In this document: positions 1-6,988 of the stretch, piece after piece
Layout: the number at the start of each line of letters is the position of its first letter
Position numbering within the stretch: position 1 is the first letter of the stretch
NCBI GenBank assembly: GCA_035620975.1
Contig: DASPFV010000097.1
Span: 1-11,087 of the forward strand
Length of the DNA: 11,087 bases
Origin: DASPFV01 sp035620975
GTDB taxonomy: Bacteria; Acidobacteriota; Vicinamibacteria; Vicinamibacterales; 2-12-FULL-66-21
Direction of reading: 5' to 3'
Notes under the pieces: generated by a model
Database searches by the model: none
What the model was told of the DNA's origin: nothing
Seen by the model: the letters and a program-made list of their open reading frames with translations, nothing else
Program-made: the position numbers and the translations under genes

Positions 1-16
1 TAAGGAGTCTTCGTAC

Positions 17-34
17 GTCAGTGCAAGACCTGAC
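17..34. repeat. REP-like hairpin at the end of the radical SAM gene
   Basis: GTCAG at 17-21 and CTGAC at 30-34 are perfect complements around an 8-base loop. The stop codon of the minus-strand radical SAM gene (18-20) lies inside the left arm. The motif GCAAGACCTGACCCC (23-37) reminds me of short palindromic repeats found near REP-associated transposases in environmental genomes, but this is memory, not a search. No transposase is visible here. It has no T-tract, so it is not a classical intrinsic terminator. Confidence 0.35.
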
Positions 35-1544
35 CCCCGGGAACCCCGGGAACCTCCAGGTCCGGCATCGGTGTCCCGATGAACAGGCGCCGGACCAGCC
101 GCGCCAGCACCCGCGCGCGACGCGCGGACCGCGCGACGCGCGCGCTGTCGGTCGCGATCCCCGTGTTCGCATACATCTGGCGGTACAGCTTCGAGATCAG
201 CACGAACGCCAGACGACCCCGCCAGGACTTCACACACGTCGACCGCTCCCAGATCGCGCCCAGCCGGTAGAACCGATCCCACGTCGCCTGCGTGCGCTGC
301 CGGATCTCGTCCGCCGACATCACCGGATGCGGCGTGTACACCTTCGGCCGCTCGCCGGACGGGATCAGCCAGTACCTCGTGACCGGGACGCCCGCGACCG
401 TCGCCGGGGACGCCTGCTCGCGCTCCCACCTGGCGAAATCGACCGTGCCCGGGAACGGCGTCAGCATGACGAACTGCGCGAACGAAATCCCCGCGCGCTG
501 CGCCAGCGCTGCCGTCGCCTCGAACGTCTCCGGACGATCCGTCGGCAGGCCGAAGATGAACGAGCCCAGCACGTGCACACCCTCGCGCCGGAAGGCCTGC
601 AACCTCGTCACGAGCGCCTCCCCGGCGTCATTGAAGTTCTTGTACACGGCTTTCAGCCCTTCCGCCGTCACCGACTCGATCCCGACGAGCGCGCCGCGGA
701 TGCGGGCACGCCGCATGGCCGCCAGGAACTCGGAATCCTCCGCCGCTTCCATCGTGATCTGCGTGTAGAAGACCACGTCGTCCGGCAACCCCTCCAGCCG
801 CGCCATCAGGTCGAACCGCTCCTGCCGCAGCGCCGTCAGCGTCTCGAGCTGCCCCGAATCGCTCCGCCTGGCAGCGGCAGCGAGATCCGCGAGCGTCACC
901 GGATAGAAGTTGTCATCGGCCAGCAGGATGAACCGGAAGCCGAGCCTCCGCAGCTGGACGATCTCCCCAATCACGTCGTCCACGCCGCGCTGCCGCGGCT
1001 TCTGGCCATCCGTGCGCCAGACCGAGCAGAACGAGCAGTGTTTGGGGCAACCGCGGACGGTCTGCACCGATCCCCACATGTATTTGTCCGCCGGCATCAG
1101 GTCCCAGCGCGCCGCGAGGAAGGAGCTCCCGTCAACGCGGCCGCCGACGTAGAGCGGCTGAGGACGGCCGACCTCGCAGTCGGCGAGCACGGCGGGCCAG
1201 ACCAGGTCGCCATCGCCCGTCACGACCGCGTGCGCGTGACCGTGGTCCCGTGCTTCGTCCGGATACAGGCTGGAGTGGATCCCCCCGAACACCACGAACG
1301 CCCCTCGCGCGCGAACTTCACGCCCGAGCCGGTACCCGCGGAGCGCGTTGGCCGTGTGAATGCCGATACCCACCACGTCCCCCGGATCCACGGACGAGGG
1401 ATCGAGGGCTTCGAGCGTCTCGTCGACGATCGCGGGCGTGCCATACCTGGCCGGCGTGGCCGCGGCGAGCACGTACAGCCATCTCGGCGTGATGACGGCA
1501 GTGCCGAAGGACAGGTCGCTGGGATTGACGAGGTGAATGCGCAC
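18..1544 (-). CDS. B12-binding-domain radical SAM protein
   Basis: Predicted 508-residue enzyme that would use a [4Fe-4S] cluster and S-adenosylmethionine for radical chemistry, with an N-terminal cobalamin-binding-like domain; the substrate cannot be told from sequence. Residues about 1-125 look like the Rossmann-type B12-binding domain (VRIHLVNPSD start, later FVVFGGIHSSLYPDEA). The radical SAM cluster motif is RGCPKHCSFC, with C166, C170 and C173. Downstream are FILLADDNF (206-214), GIES (288-291) and FIFGLPTDRPET (329-340), all usual for this superfamily (which includes BchE and the hopanoid HpnP/HpnJ enzymes). I chose the GTG at 1544 because similarity begins there and it lies 10 bases after the M56 stop; the frame stays open upstream to an ATG at 1733, inside M56, but that part looks non-coding. 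The natural end is probably near PMPDL (492-496); the last 12 residues are encoded by a GC-rich repeat. Third gene of the blaI-M56 operon. Confidence 0.88.
   Translation of the reverse strand: MRIHLVNPSDLSFGTAVITPRWLYVLAAATPARYGTPAIVDETLEALDPSSVDPGDVVGIGIHTANALRGYRLGREVRARGAFVVFGGIHSSLYPDEARDHGHAHAVVTGDGDLVWPAVLADCEVGRPQPLYVGGRVDGSSFLAARWDLMPADKYMWGSVQTVRGCPKHCSFCSVWRTDGQKPRQRGVDDVIGEIVQLRRLGFRFILLADDNFYPVTLADLAAAARRSDSGQLETLTALRQERFDLMARLEGLPDDVVFYTQITMEAAEDSEFLAAMRRARIRGALVGIESVTAEGLKAVYKNFNDAGEALVTRLQAFRREGVHVLGSFIFGLPTDRPETFEATAALAQRAGISFAQFVMLTPFPGTVDFARWEREQASPATVAGVPVTRYWLIPSGERPKVYTPHPVMSADEIRQRTQATWDRFYRLGAIWERSTCVKSWRGRLAFVLISKLYRQMYANTGIATDSARVARSARRARVLARLVRRLFIGTPMPDLEVPGVPGGQVLH
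39..54. repeat. Two 9-bp-spaced GGGAACC units inside the radical SAM 3' end
   Basis: GGGAACC occurs at 39-45 and again at 48-54. On the minus strand this reads as VPG-VPG codons near the C-terminus of the radical SAM protein. The unit resembles the GGAACCT/GGAACCC heptamers found between genes at 6989-7016 and 10750-10813, but the period here is 9, not 7. Confidence 0.5.
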
Positions 1545-1554
1545 GGTGAGGCTC

Positions 1555-3009
1555 TCAGAAGCTGTCCGCGATCCGGCGGCCGAACCTGCCGAAGAAGCCG
1601 GCAGTGGCCACGGCCGCCTTCTGCGATCCCCGTCCGATGGCCAGGCCCGAATTGGCGGCCGTACGCCACGGGTTCGTGGATTCCGGCGGCGCGGAGAATA
1701 CCGCATCATGTGCCGGCGGCACACTGCTGGCACCCGGCAGCACGTGCAGTGGCTGCGGGAGCGGAAGGCTCACGCCGGGCACGTCGCTGACGGGCTGCGA
1801 AAAGGATTGTGCCGCTTCGACGTCCCCGATAGAGAAGATCGACTCCGGACGGGACGTGATCTCGCGGGCGCTCGAGGACTCGATCTGCCGGCGAAGAAGA
1901 TGCGCCGGACCCGCAGGTTCGCGTGGCCGCCGCGATGGCTCAGTGGCCTCGTCGTCGTGGGTCCGGCCGGCGACGGCCCCGGCCGGCAGCTCGCCGGGCG
2001 AGCGCAGGACCACTTCCCGGCCTGCGTCGCCAGCGCGGGGAGCGGCGGTTGAGACCAGCACCACGCTCGCCGTGAGTGGCGCAAGCCACAGCAGGGCGGC
2101 CGCAACGATCGAGAACGCCAGGAGCGAATGGGATCGTGACGGGTAGCCGTTCGAGCCGACGAGCCGGACGATGCGCGAAGTCAGACGCGCAGTGGAGCCT
2201 GCCGCGGGAACGAGCTGGAGCGCCGGATTGGAAGTCGGCAGGCTGGCCAGCTTCGTGAGGCAGCGCGCGTACTCCCGGCCCGAACCGGTGACGTGCACCG
2301 CGAGCTCGTCGCAGGCCAGCTCGCGCTCGAGATCCAGACGGCGGCCTATCCACCAGACAGCAGGATGGAAGCCGGCCACGGCACGTACCAGCGTCAGGAG
2401 GATCACCAGCACGTCGTCGCGCCGCTGCACGTGCACCCATTCGTGCGCGACGATCTGGTCCAGCTCACGATCGTCCAGCGCCTCGAGAACAGCCGGAGCA
2501 ATCGCAATGACGGGCGTCCGGCCGCCGATCACGCCGGCCCACCGGACCTCTCCGCAGGTTGCCAGATGGGCTCGCCGGCCGCGGCCACGCAGACTGCGCC
2601 AGTGTCGAAGCCCCGCCTCCCGCAGTGCCGGAAACGGGCGGCAGGCTCGCCGGACCCGCCACAGACCTCCCATCGCGCGGAGGAAACGGATCACCGACAC
2701 CAGCACCCACCCGCCCCACAGCGCCACCAGCAGCAAACCGCCCGTCTTCCACTGGGGCACGCGCAGCAGCGGGAGATTGGCGAAATCGACGGCGCGCGGC
2801 TCGCCGGCCGGTGCCGCCCCGGGTGGCACCGCCCAGGCCTGCCCCGGGAGCGCGGACCCGAGCGCTGGCAGCGCCAGCACGAGCAGGAGCGCGAGCCACC
2901 ACAAGGCATGCCGCGTCGCCGCGCTGGCGCGGTCTGCCGTCCGCAGCAGGACCTCCGCCCCGAGGGCGAGGACGCATCCCTGCCAGGCCCAGTTGAGCAC
3001 TGCGTCCAC
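1555..3009 (-). CDS. M56 family (BlaR1-like) membrane zinc metalloprotease
   Basis: 484-residue integral membrane protease of the BlaR1/MecR1 family, expected to transmit an outside signal and cause inactivation of the BlaI-type repressor encoded just upstream. Hydrophobic segments lie at about 36-58, 91-110, 198-215 and 296-321, giving four membrane spans as in BlaR1. The gluzincin motif HEWVH is at 189-193 (zinc ligands H189 and H193, catalytic E190), followed by the family's second motif ERELACDE (228-235) with the third acidic ligand. The BlaR1 penicillin-binding sensor domain (about 250 residues) is missing: after residue 321 there is only a proline-, serine- and alanine-rich stretch of about 165 residues ending in a short basic segment. 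The GTG start at 3009 has a strong GGAGGAGG ribosome site 7 bases upstream. It follows blaI by 22 bases and precedes the radical SAM gene by 10. The signal sensed is unknown. Confidence 0.9.
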   Translation of the reverse strand: MDAVLNWAWQGCVLALGAEVLLRTADRASAATRHALWWLALLLVLALPALGSALPGQAWAVPPGAAPAGEPRAVDFANLPLLRVPQWKTGGLLLVALWGGWVLVSVIRFLRAMGGLWRVRRACRPFPALREAGLRHWRSLRGRGRRAHLATCGEVRWAGVIGGRTPVIAIAPAVLEALDDRELDQIVAHEWVHVQRRDDVLVILLTLVRAVAGFHPAVWWIGRRLDLERELACDELAVHVTGSGREYARCLTKLASLPTSNPALQLVPAAGSTARLTSRIVRLVGSNGYPSRSHSLLAFSIVAAALLWLAPLTASVVLVSTAAPRAGDAGREVVLRSPGELPAGAVAGRTHDDEATEPSRRPREPAGPAHLLRRQIESSSAREITSRPESIFSIGDVEAAQSFSQPVSDVPGVSLPLPQPLHVLPGASSVPPAHDAVFSAPPESTNPWRTAANSGLAIGRGSQKAAVATAGFFGRFGRRIADSF

Positions 3010-3016
3010 TCTTGTG

Positions 3017-3024
3017 CCTCCTCC
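3017..3024 (-). promoter_or_regulatory. Strong Shine-Dalgarno site for the M56 gene
   Basis: The minus strand reads GGAGGAGG, 7 bases before the GTG at 3009. It decides the GTG as the start and shows that the M56 gene is translated independently of blaI, whose stop is at 3034-3032. By contrast, the repressor gene itself has no visible Shine-Dalgarno site. Confidence 0.8.
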
Positions 3025-3031
3025 GAAGTGG

Positions 3032-3406
3032 CTACCTGCTGTCGATCAGCTTTTTCAATCGCTCCAGCTCGGCTGGATCGATTCGCTCGTCCTCGAGGAC
3101 GTTCAGCACGAGCAGGGCCGGCGAGCCTTCGAACAGCCTCGAGACGAGATGACTGAGCGCGCTGCGACGGGCCTGCCGCTGGTCGATGATCGGGCGGTAG
3201 ACGAACGCGCGGCCGATCTTCTCGTGCGCGACGTATCCCTTCTGCTCCAGAATCCGCAGCATGGTCTGCACGGTGCTGTAGCTGGGGGACCTTCGAGCCT
3301 GCAGTGCCGCGACCACGTCGGCGACTGTGGCCTGCTGCTGCTGCCAGAGCACGGCCATTATCCTGGCTTCGACGTCGGTCAGCGTGGGAGAGCGGCGTCT
3401 GGCCAT
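3032..3406 (-). CDS. BlaI/MecI/CopY family transcriptional repressor
   Basis: 124-residue winged-helix repressor, the usual length for BlaI/MecI. The DNA-binding domain spans about residues 7-75: LTDVEARIMAVLW (9-21) is the typical first helix and SYSTVQTMLRILEQKGYV (42-59) the recognition helix and wing. The C-terminal part, about 76-124 (SHLVSRLFEGSPALLVLNVL and onward), is the dimerisation region that the partner protease normally inactivates. Such repressors bind operators at their own promoter and so control the whole operon. Here the operon is blaI, M56 protease and radical SAM enzyme. The ATG at 3406 lies about 21 bases below the predicted transcription start. Which genes it controls elsewhere is not visible. 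Confidence 0.93.
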   Translation of the reverse strand: MARRRSPTLTDVEARIMAVLWQQQQATVADVVAALQARRSPSYSTVQTMLRILEQKGYVAHEKIGRAFVYRPIIDQRQARRSALSHLVSRLFEGSPALLVLNVLEDERIDPAELERLKKLIDSR

Positions 3407-3410
3407 GGTT

Positions 3411-3477
3411 TTAAGAAATTAAGAATTCCGGGGACTCTATCTCGATTCCGGAAGCCTGTCAACGAAAGAATTAAGAG
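3411..3477. promoter_or_regulatory. TTAAGAA repeats around the blaI promoter, candidate operator
   Basis: TTAAGAA occurs at 3411-3417 and 3419-3425, and a near copy TTAAGAG at 3471-3477, preceded by AAGAA. These AT-rich words stand out in a very GC-rich window. They bracket the predicted -35/-10 elements, with two copies near the transcription start and one upstream of the -35. That is where an autoregulating BlaI-family repressor would bind. They do not match the TACA/TGTA operator cores known from staphylococcal BlaI/MecI, so the assignment is inference. Confidence 0.45.
3434..3462 (-). promoter_or_regulatory. Sigma-70-type promoter of the blaI-M56-radical SAM operon
   Basis: On the minus strand a perfect -35 TTGACA (3462-3457) is followed by a 17-base spacer and TAGAGT (3439-3434; four of six consensus bases). 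Transcription would start near 3427, giving a leader of about 21 bases before the blaI ATG at 3406. This is the best match to a housekeeping promoter that I noticed in the window. Confidence 0.65.
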
Positions 3478-3484
3478 TTGCGCG

Positions 3485-4735
3485 CTACTGCTTCACTGTC
3501 GCGCCCGAGAGCCGGGCCACCGCCGCAAGGGTCGTCTGGGCCGCGTTCAATCCGAGCCGGAAGTCCTGATCGTTGAAGGTCGCGAACAGATCGGTCGGCT
3601 GGTGCCAGTGCGGGTTCCAGCCGAACCCGATCTGCGCCCCGCGCTCGTTCTCGCGGAGGCTGATCGCGGCCACGTCGTCCTGGAACGGCACGGAGTCGGT
3701 GCTCTGCATGCGGTTTCCCACCGCCGCCGGGTAGTCCGTGGCATACCGCTCGTTGGCGGCACGGAAGGCCCACGCGAGCGCCTGCGACTCGGCCGCCTTC
3801 TTCGAGGCGCCGGCGAACTCGATGTTCACGTCGGCCTCCGGGCGCTGGTCGGGGCCCAGCGTCCCGTCCGCCCGGGGCATCCCGTGGTCGAACAGCATCA
3901 TGTCGTGCTGAATCATGCCGAGCCATCGCGGCTCCGGGTACCGGCCGGAGTCAGGCGGATCCTCGCGCCCCTGCAGGCCCCGACGCTGCTCGACATACGC
4001 TCGGCTGCCGTTCAGGCCCGTTTCCTCGTTGTTCCAGAGAATGAACCGGATGGAGCATTCGGTCTGCACGTCCGGCGAATTCAGCACGCGCGCCAGCTCC
4101 ATGACGATGGCCGTCCCGGAGCCGTTGTCGTCGGCAGCCTCTCCGTAGCCGATTCCATCCATGTGCGCGCCGATGATGTACATCTCGCCTGGCCGCGTCG
4201 TTCCAGTCTTCGTGCAGTAGATCTGCTCGCGCGGCCCTGCCGTCGAGGGTTGCATGTTGAGCTCGCGCAGCCTCGGATCCGACTGCCGGGCAGGATCGTT
4301 GTTGACGCCGGTCGGTCCCCGATTGCCCTTCACCACCAAGCCCCCGCGCCCGCCCCGGCCTCCGGCGCGGCCACCCCCCTGGCGCCCGCCGGGGGTCGTC
4401 CCGCGCGGAGGCGGGTGGTACTCGTAGCTCAGGCGTTCTGTGTTCGTGCATCCTGAAGTCTTCAGCTGCGCTTCGATCCAGTCGATGGCGGCACGATTGC
4501 GATCCGTGCCCTGCCGGCGATCCCCGAATCGGGTAAGTCCCTTGATGGTGGCCTTGTATCTCTCCAGGTCCAGCCGCCCGACCAGCATCCGCACCTGGTC
4601 GTCCGGCTCCGGCGCCGGCTGCGGCTGAGGCCGCTGCGCAGGTTGGACCCGCGGGGCCGGCGCCGCTGCCAGCAACGTCGCCACTATTGCAGCGGCGGGC
4701 AGAATGGTGAAGGGGAGGACTCGGGAGAGGGCCAT
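3485..4735 (-). CDS. Secreted M28 family zinc peptidase
   Basis: 416-residue exported metallopeptidase, probably an aminopeptidase of the M28 (peptidase Y/aminopeptidase S) type acting outside the cytoplasm. Residues 1-27 form a signal peptide (hydrophobic core about 8-24), followed by a proline/glutamine-rich linker (28-45). Two-zinc site residues are in order: H191 in GAHMDG, D202 or D203 in EAADDNGSGTA, the catalytic and ligand pair E237/E238 in WNNEETG, D278 in IQHDMM, and H378 in HWHQPTD; the usual S-x-D-x-x-P-F motif is at 345-351 (S345, D347, P350, F351). A glycine/arginine-rich insert lies at about 111-133, between the prodomain-like helix region and the core. The ATG at 4735 has a GGAGGAG site just upstream. 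It starts 42 bases after the response regulator stop and is followed by the blaI promoter. The substrate is unknown. Confidence 0.92.
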   Translation of the reverse strand: MALSRVLPFTILPAAAIVATLLAAAPAPRVQPAQRPQPQPAPEPDDQVRMLVGRLDLERYKATIKGLTRFGDRRQGTDRNRAAIDWIEAQLKTSGCTNTERLSYEYHPPPRGTTPGGRQGGGRAGGRGGRGGLVVKGNRGPTGVNNDPARQSDPRLRELNMQPSTAGPREQIYCTKTGTTRPGEMYIIGAHMDGIGYGEAADDNGSGTAIVMELARVLNSPDVQTECSIRFILWNNEETGLNGSRAYVEQRRGLQGREDPPDSGRYPEPRWLGMIQHDMMLFDHGMPRADGTLGPDQRPEADVNIEFAGASKKAAESQALAWAFRAANERYATDYPAAVGNRMQSTDSVPFQDDVAAISLRENERGAQIGFGWNPHWHQPTDLFATFNDQDFRLGLNAAQTTLAAVARLSGATVKQ

Positions 4736-4738
4736 TCA

Positions 4739-4761
4739 CTCCTCCAGAGCGGAGAAGTGTA
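4739..4761 (-). promoter_or_regulatory. Ribosome site and weak -10 candidate for the M28 gene
   Basis: The minus strand carries GGAGGAG at 4745-4739, three bases before the ATG (GGAGG core 5 bases away). TACACT at 4761-4756 is a possible -10 box that would start transcription about 14 bases before the ATG. No convincing -35 lies 17 bases further up, so the promoter part is tentative; the ribosome site is clear. Confidence 0.45.
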
Positions 4762-4777
4762 GCGCACGACGCCGGGC

Positions 4778-5161
4778 TCAGGAGAGAGACGAGCGCGATG
4801 CCGGTGAACAGTGCCGGCGGACCAGATCACAGAGCTCGTCGAAATCGGCGGGCTTCTCGACCACCTCGCGCGCCCCGAGCTGCAGCGCACGCTCCGTCAT
4901 TTCCGGCCCCGCGGCGGTCACGCAGACGACTGCGATCCGGCGGCCCCACTGGTGCCTGCGCAACTCGGCCAGGAACGCCAGGCCGTCCATCCCCGGCATC
5001 ATCAAATCGAGGAGGATGACGCACGGATGGGCTTCCCACGTCTGACGGAGGCCCTCGCGGCCGTTGTCGGCGGCCCGGACCTCGTACCCGCTGTGCTCCA
5101 GCGCCACCCGCTCGAGCTCGCGCATGTCCGGATCATCTTCCACGATGAGAACCGTCGGCAT
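4778..5161 (-). CDS. Single-domain response regulator (CheY-like receiver)
   Basis: 127-residue protein made of one receiver domain and no output domain. Acidic pocket E8, D9 and D10 (VEDD), phosphoacceptor D52 in LLDLMMPGMDG, switch T82 in CVTAAG and conserved K103 in VEKP are all present, so it should be able to accept phosphate. Family knowledge: such proteins act by binding partners or as phosphorelay intermediates. No histidine kinase gene is in the window, so its partner is encoded elsewhere. The last ten residues (PASRSSLS region) look disordered. The ATG at 5161 has no strong ribosome site. It is divergent from the AsmA-like gene and lies 42 bases before the M28 gene; whether the two are cotranscribed is unclear. 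Confidence 0.92.
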   Translation of the reverse strand: MPTVLIVEDDPDMRELERVALEHSGYEVRAADNGREGLRQTWEAHPCVILLDLMMPGMDGLAFLAELRRHQWGRRIAVVCVTAAGPEMTERALQLGAREVVEKPADFDELCDLVRRHCSPASRSSLS

Positions 5162-5232
5162 CCGCCGTCAGTCCCCGCCGTGCCGCTTAGTGGTGTTCGG
5201 AGTCACAGATCTCTACCTGAGTGTCGCTTTAG

Positions 5233-5288
5233 CAACGCGTGTACCGCAGATTTGAACTGGTTGAGCCAGAATGAGAGTGCACGCGTTG
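5233..5288. repeat. 9-bp inverted repeat in the divergent intergenic region
   Basis: CAACGCGTG at 5233-5241 is matched by its reverse complement CACGCGTTG at 5280-5288, 38 bases apart; adding flanking bases gives 11 matches of 12. It sits in the 179-base gap between the divergently transcribed response regulator and AsmA-like genes, so it could be a pair of sites for a regulator of either. Each copy also contains the self-complementary ACGCGT. No convincing -35/-10 pair is visible for either gene, and I see nothing else in this gap. Confidence 0.4.
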
Positions 5289-5340
5289 GCACTGGAGTGC
5301 TGGAAGCAGCACGGCCTTCTTCTTGCCAGAGCGCAGCCCC

Positions 5341-6981
5341 GTGTCTGCAATTACTTCCCGCCTGTCGAATCCGCAGACGAGGCGTCGCCTCGTCATTGCC
5401 ACCGCGCTGCTCCTCGCGAGTGCCGCGATCCTGCTCTCCTTGGCGACCCGGCTCACGCCGTTCGCCCGGGATCGCGTCCTCGAGGCGCTCGGCAGCCGGT
5501 TCGACGCCCGCATCGAGCTTCGCACGTTTCAGCTCTCGGTATTTCCGCGCCCCACCATTTCCGGTGAGGGCCTGGTCATCAGGCATCGCGGCCGCACTGA
5601 CGTGCCGCCGCTCATCGCGATCGAGTCGTTCTCGGCCGCCGCCGGCCTGGCCGGTCTGCTGCAGCGTCCGCTCCGGCTGCACTCGGTCACGCTCCACGGT
5701 CTCGAGCTCCACATCCCGGCCGGCGACGACGACGAGAGCGAGGCCGGGGGCAGTGGGAGTTCGAAGGACGCGGCCGACAGATCGAAGGACGACGCCGCGT
5801 CACGTTCGCGTGCGGGCGAGGGCGGCCCGATCGAGGAGGCCGCCCCCTCCTCTCTCACGATTGGCCGGATCGCGTCCACCGACGCGCGCCTGGAGATCGC
5901 CTCGAGCAAGCCGGGCAAGCCCCCTCGCGTGTTCGCGATCCACGACCTGGTCGTCGACGACTTCGGGCCTGATGGTCCCGCCAGCTTCGCGGCTTCGCTG
6001 ACGAACCCGAAGCCGTCTGGCCGGATCGAGACGCGCGGCACGTTCGGCCCCTGGAATCAGCGCGAGCCGCGCAGGACGGCCATCGAGGGGACCTACAGCT
6101 TCACCAACGCCAATCTCGACACCATCAAGGGGATCGGCGGGATCCTCGCGTCCGAGGGCCGGTTCAGCGGGGTGCTGGAGCGGCTCGACGTCGAAGGCGA
6201 CACGGACACACCCGATTTCTCGATCGACATCGGCGGAAGACCGGTTCACCTGAAGACGCGGTTCCAGGCGGTCGTGGACGGGACGAGCGGCGACACGTGG
6301 CTGACGCCGGTGGACGCGACGCTCGGATCCACGCTGATCCGGGCCGAGGGAGCGATCGTCCGGGCCGAGGACGTGAAGGGCCGTCTGATCGCGCTGGACG
6401 TGACCATCTCGAAGGGGCGCATCGAAGACGTCCTGACACTTGCCCTGCGTTCGGGGAAGCCGCCGCTGGTGGGGGCGCTGGCGCTGGAGACCAGGCTCGA
6501 GATTCCGCCCGGCGACCGCGACGTCCTCGAGAAACTCCGGCTGGAGGGCAACTTTGCGCTGCGCGAGGCGCGCTTTGCGAACTTCGACATTCAGAAACGC
6601 ATCGACACCCTGAGCCGCCGCGGCCGCGGGGAGGCTGGAGAGGCCGACGGAGAGAGCGTCGTCTCGAATATGAAAGGCCGATTCAAGCTCGACAACGGGC
6701 AGCTCACGTTCCAGCAGCTGACGTTCGGGGTCCCCGGGGCATCCGTGCGCCTCGCCGGTACCTATTCCCTGACAGCCGAGACACTCGATTTCCGGGGCGA
6801 CCTGCTGCTCGATGCCTCGCTCTCCGAAACCACCGAGGGGTGGAAAGCCGTACTCGCGAAGCTGGCACAGCCGCTGTTCAGCCGGAAGGGTGGAGGAAGC
6901 CGCATCCCGATCAAGGTGGAGGGCACGCGCGACAAGCCGCAATTCGGCCTCGACATCGGCCGCGCGCTCACGCCAGGCTGA
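5341..6981 (+). CDS. AsmA-like membrane-anchored protein
   Basis: Protein of 546 residues resembling the AsmA family, which in Gram-negative bacteria includes inner-membrane-anchored periplasmic proteins linked to outer-membrane lipid and protein assembly. A single hydrophobic anchor lies at about residues 17-36 after a short basic stretch (QTRRR), then the family's typical opening (FARDRVLEALGSRFDARIEL and a later LHSVTLHGLELHI). A charged, low-complexity insert rich in D, E, S, A and G occupies about 127-170. The C-terminal third (about 425-540) has the AsmA-like C-terminal pattern: LDNGQLTFQQLTFGVPGA, a repeated TYSLTAETLDF and a final IPIKVEGTRDKPQFGLDI. Start choice is uncertain: GTG at 5341 or, six codons upstream, TTG at 5323; neither has a good ribosome site, and I prefer GTG. 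Divergent from the response regulator; 49 bases before the beta-propeller gene. Exact cargo unknown. Confidence 0.82.
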   Translation: MSAITSRLSNPQTRRRLVIATALLLASAAILLSLATRLTPFARDRVLEALGSRFDARIELRTFQLSVFPRPTISGEGLVIRHRGRTDVPPLIAIESFSAAAGLAGLLQRPLRLHSVTLHGLELHIPAGDDDESEAGGSGSSKDAADRSKDDAASRSRAGEGGPIEEAAPSSLTIGRIASTDARLEIASSKPGKPPRVFAIHDLVVDDFGPDGPASFAASLTNPKPSGRIETRGTFGPWNQREPRRTAIEGTYSFTNANLDTIKGIGGILASEGRFSGVLERLDVEGDTDTPDFSIDIGGRPVHLKTRFQAVVDGTSGDTWLTPVDATLGSTLIRAEGAIVRAEDVKGRLIALDVTISKGRIEDVLTLALRSGKPPLVGALALETRLEIPPGDRDVLEKLRLEGNFALREARFANFDIQKRIDTLSRRGRGEAGEADGESVVSNMKGRFKLDNGQLTFQQLTFGVPGASVRLAGTYSLTAETLDFRGDLLLDASLSETTEGWKAVLAKLAQPLFSRKGGGSRIPIKVEGTRDKPQFGLDIGRALTPG

Positions 6982-6988
6982 GTAGCCG

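Noticed and set aside
17..34. Intrinsic terminator at the end of the radical SAM gene
   Set aside because: The hairpin is only 5 bp and no T-tract follows in either direction.
1545..1733. Upstream ATG start at 1733 for the radical SAM protein (63 extra residues)
   Set aside because: The extension is arginine-rich, lies inside the M56 coding region, and the B12-binding-like sequence starts exactly at the GTG at 1544.
21..1790. Long plus-strand open frame of 589 codons opposite the radical SAM gene
   Set aside because: It is an antisense shadow in GC-rich DNA: the protein is arginine/proline/histidine-rich with no recognisable domain, while the minus frame has clear radical SAM motifs.
2171..4456. 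Plus-strand open frame of 761 codons across blaI, M56 and M28
   Set aside because: It runs antisense to three well-supported genes and has low-complexity composition without motifs.
5162..5340. tRNA or small RNA gene in the divergent gap
   Set aside because: No cloverleaf arms or T-loop motif could be found; only a short inverted repeat is present.
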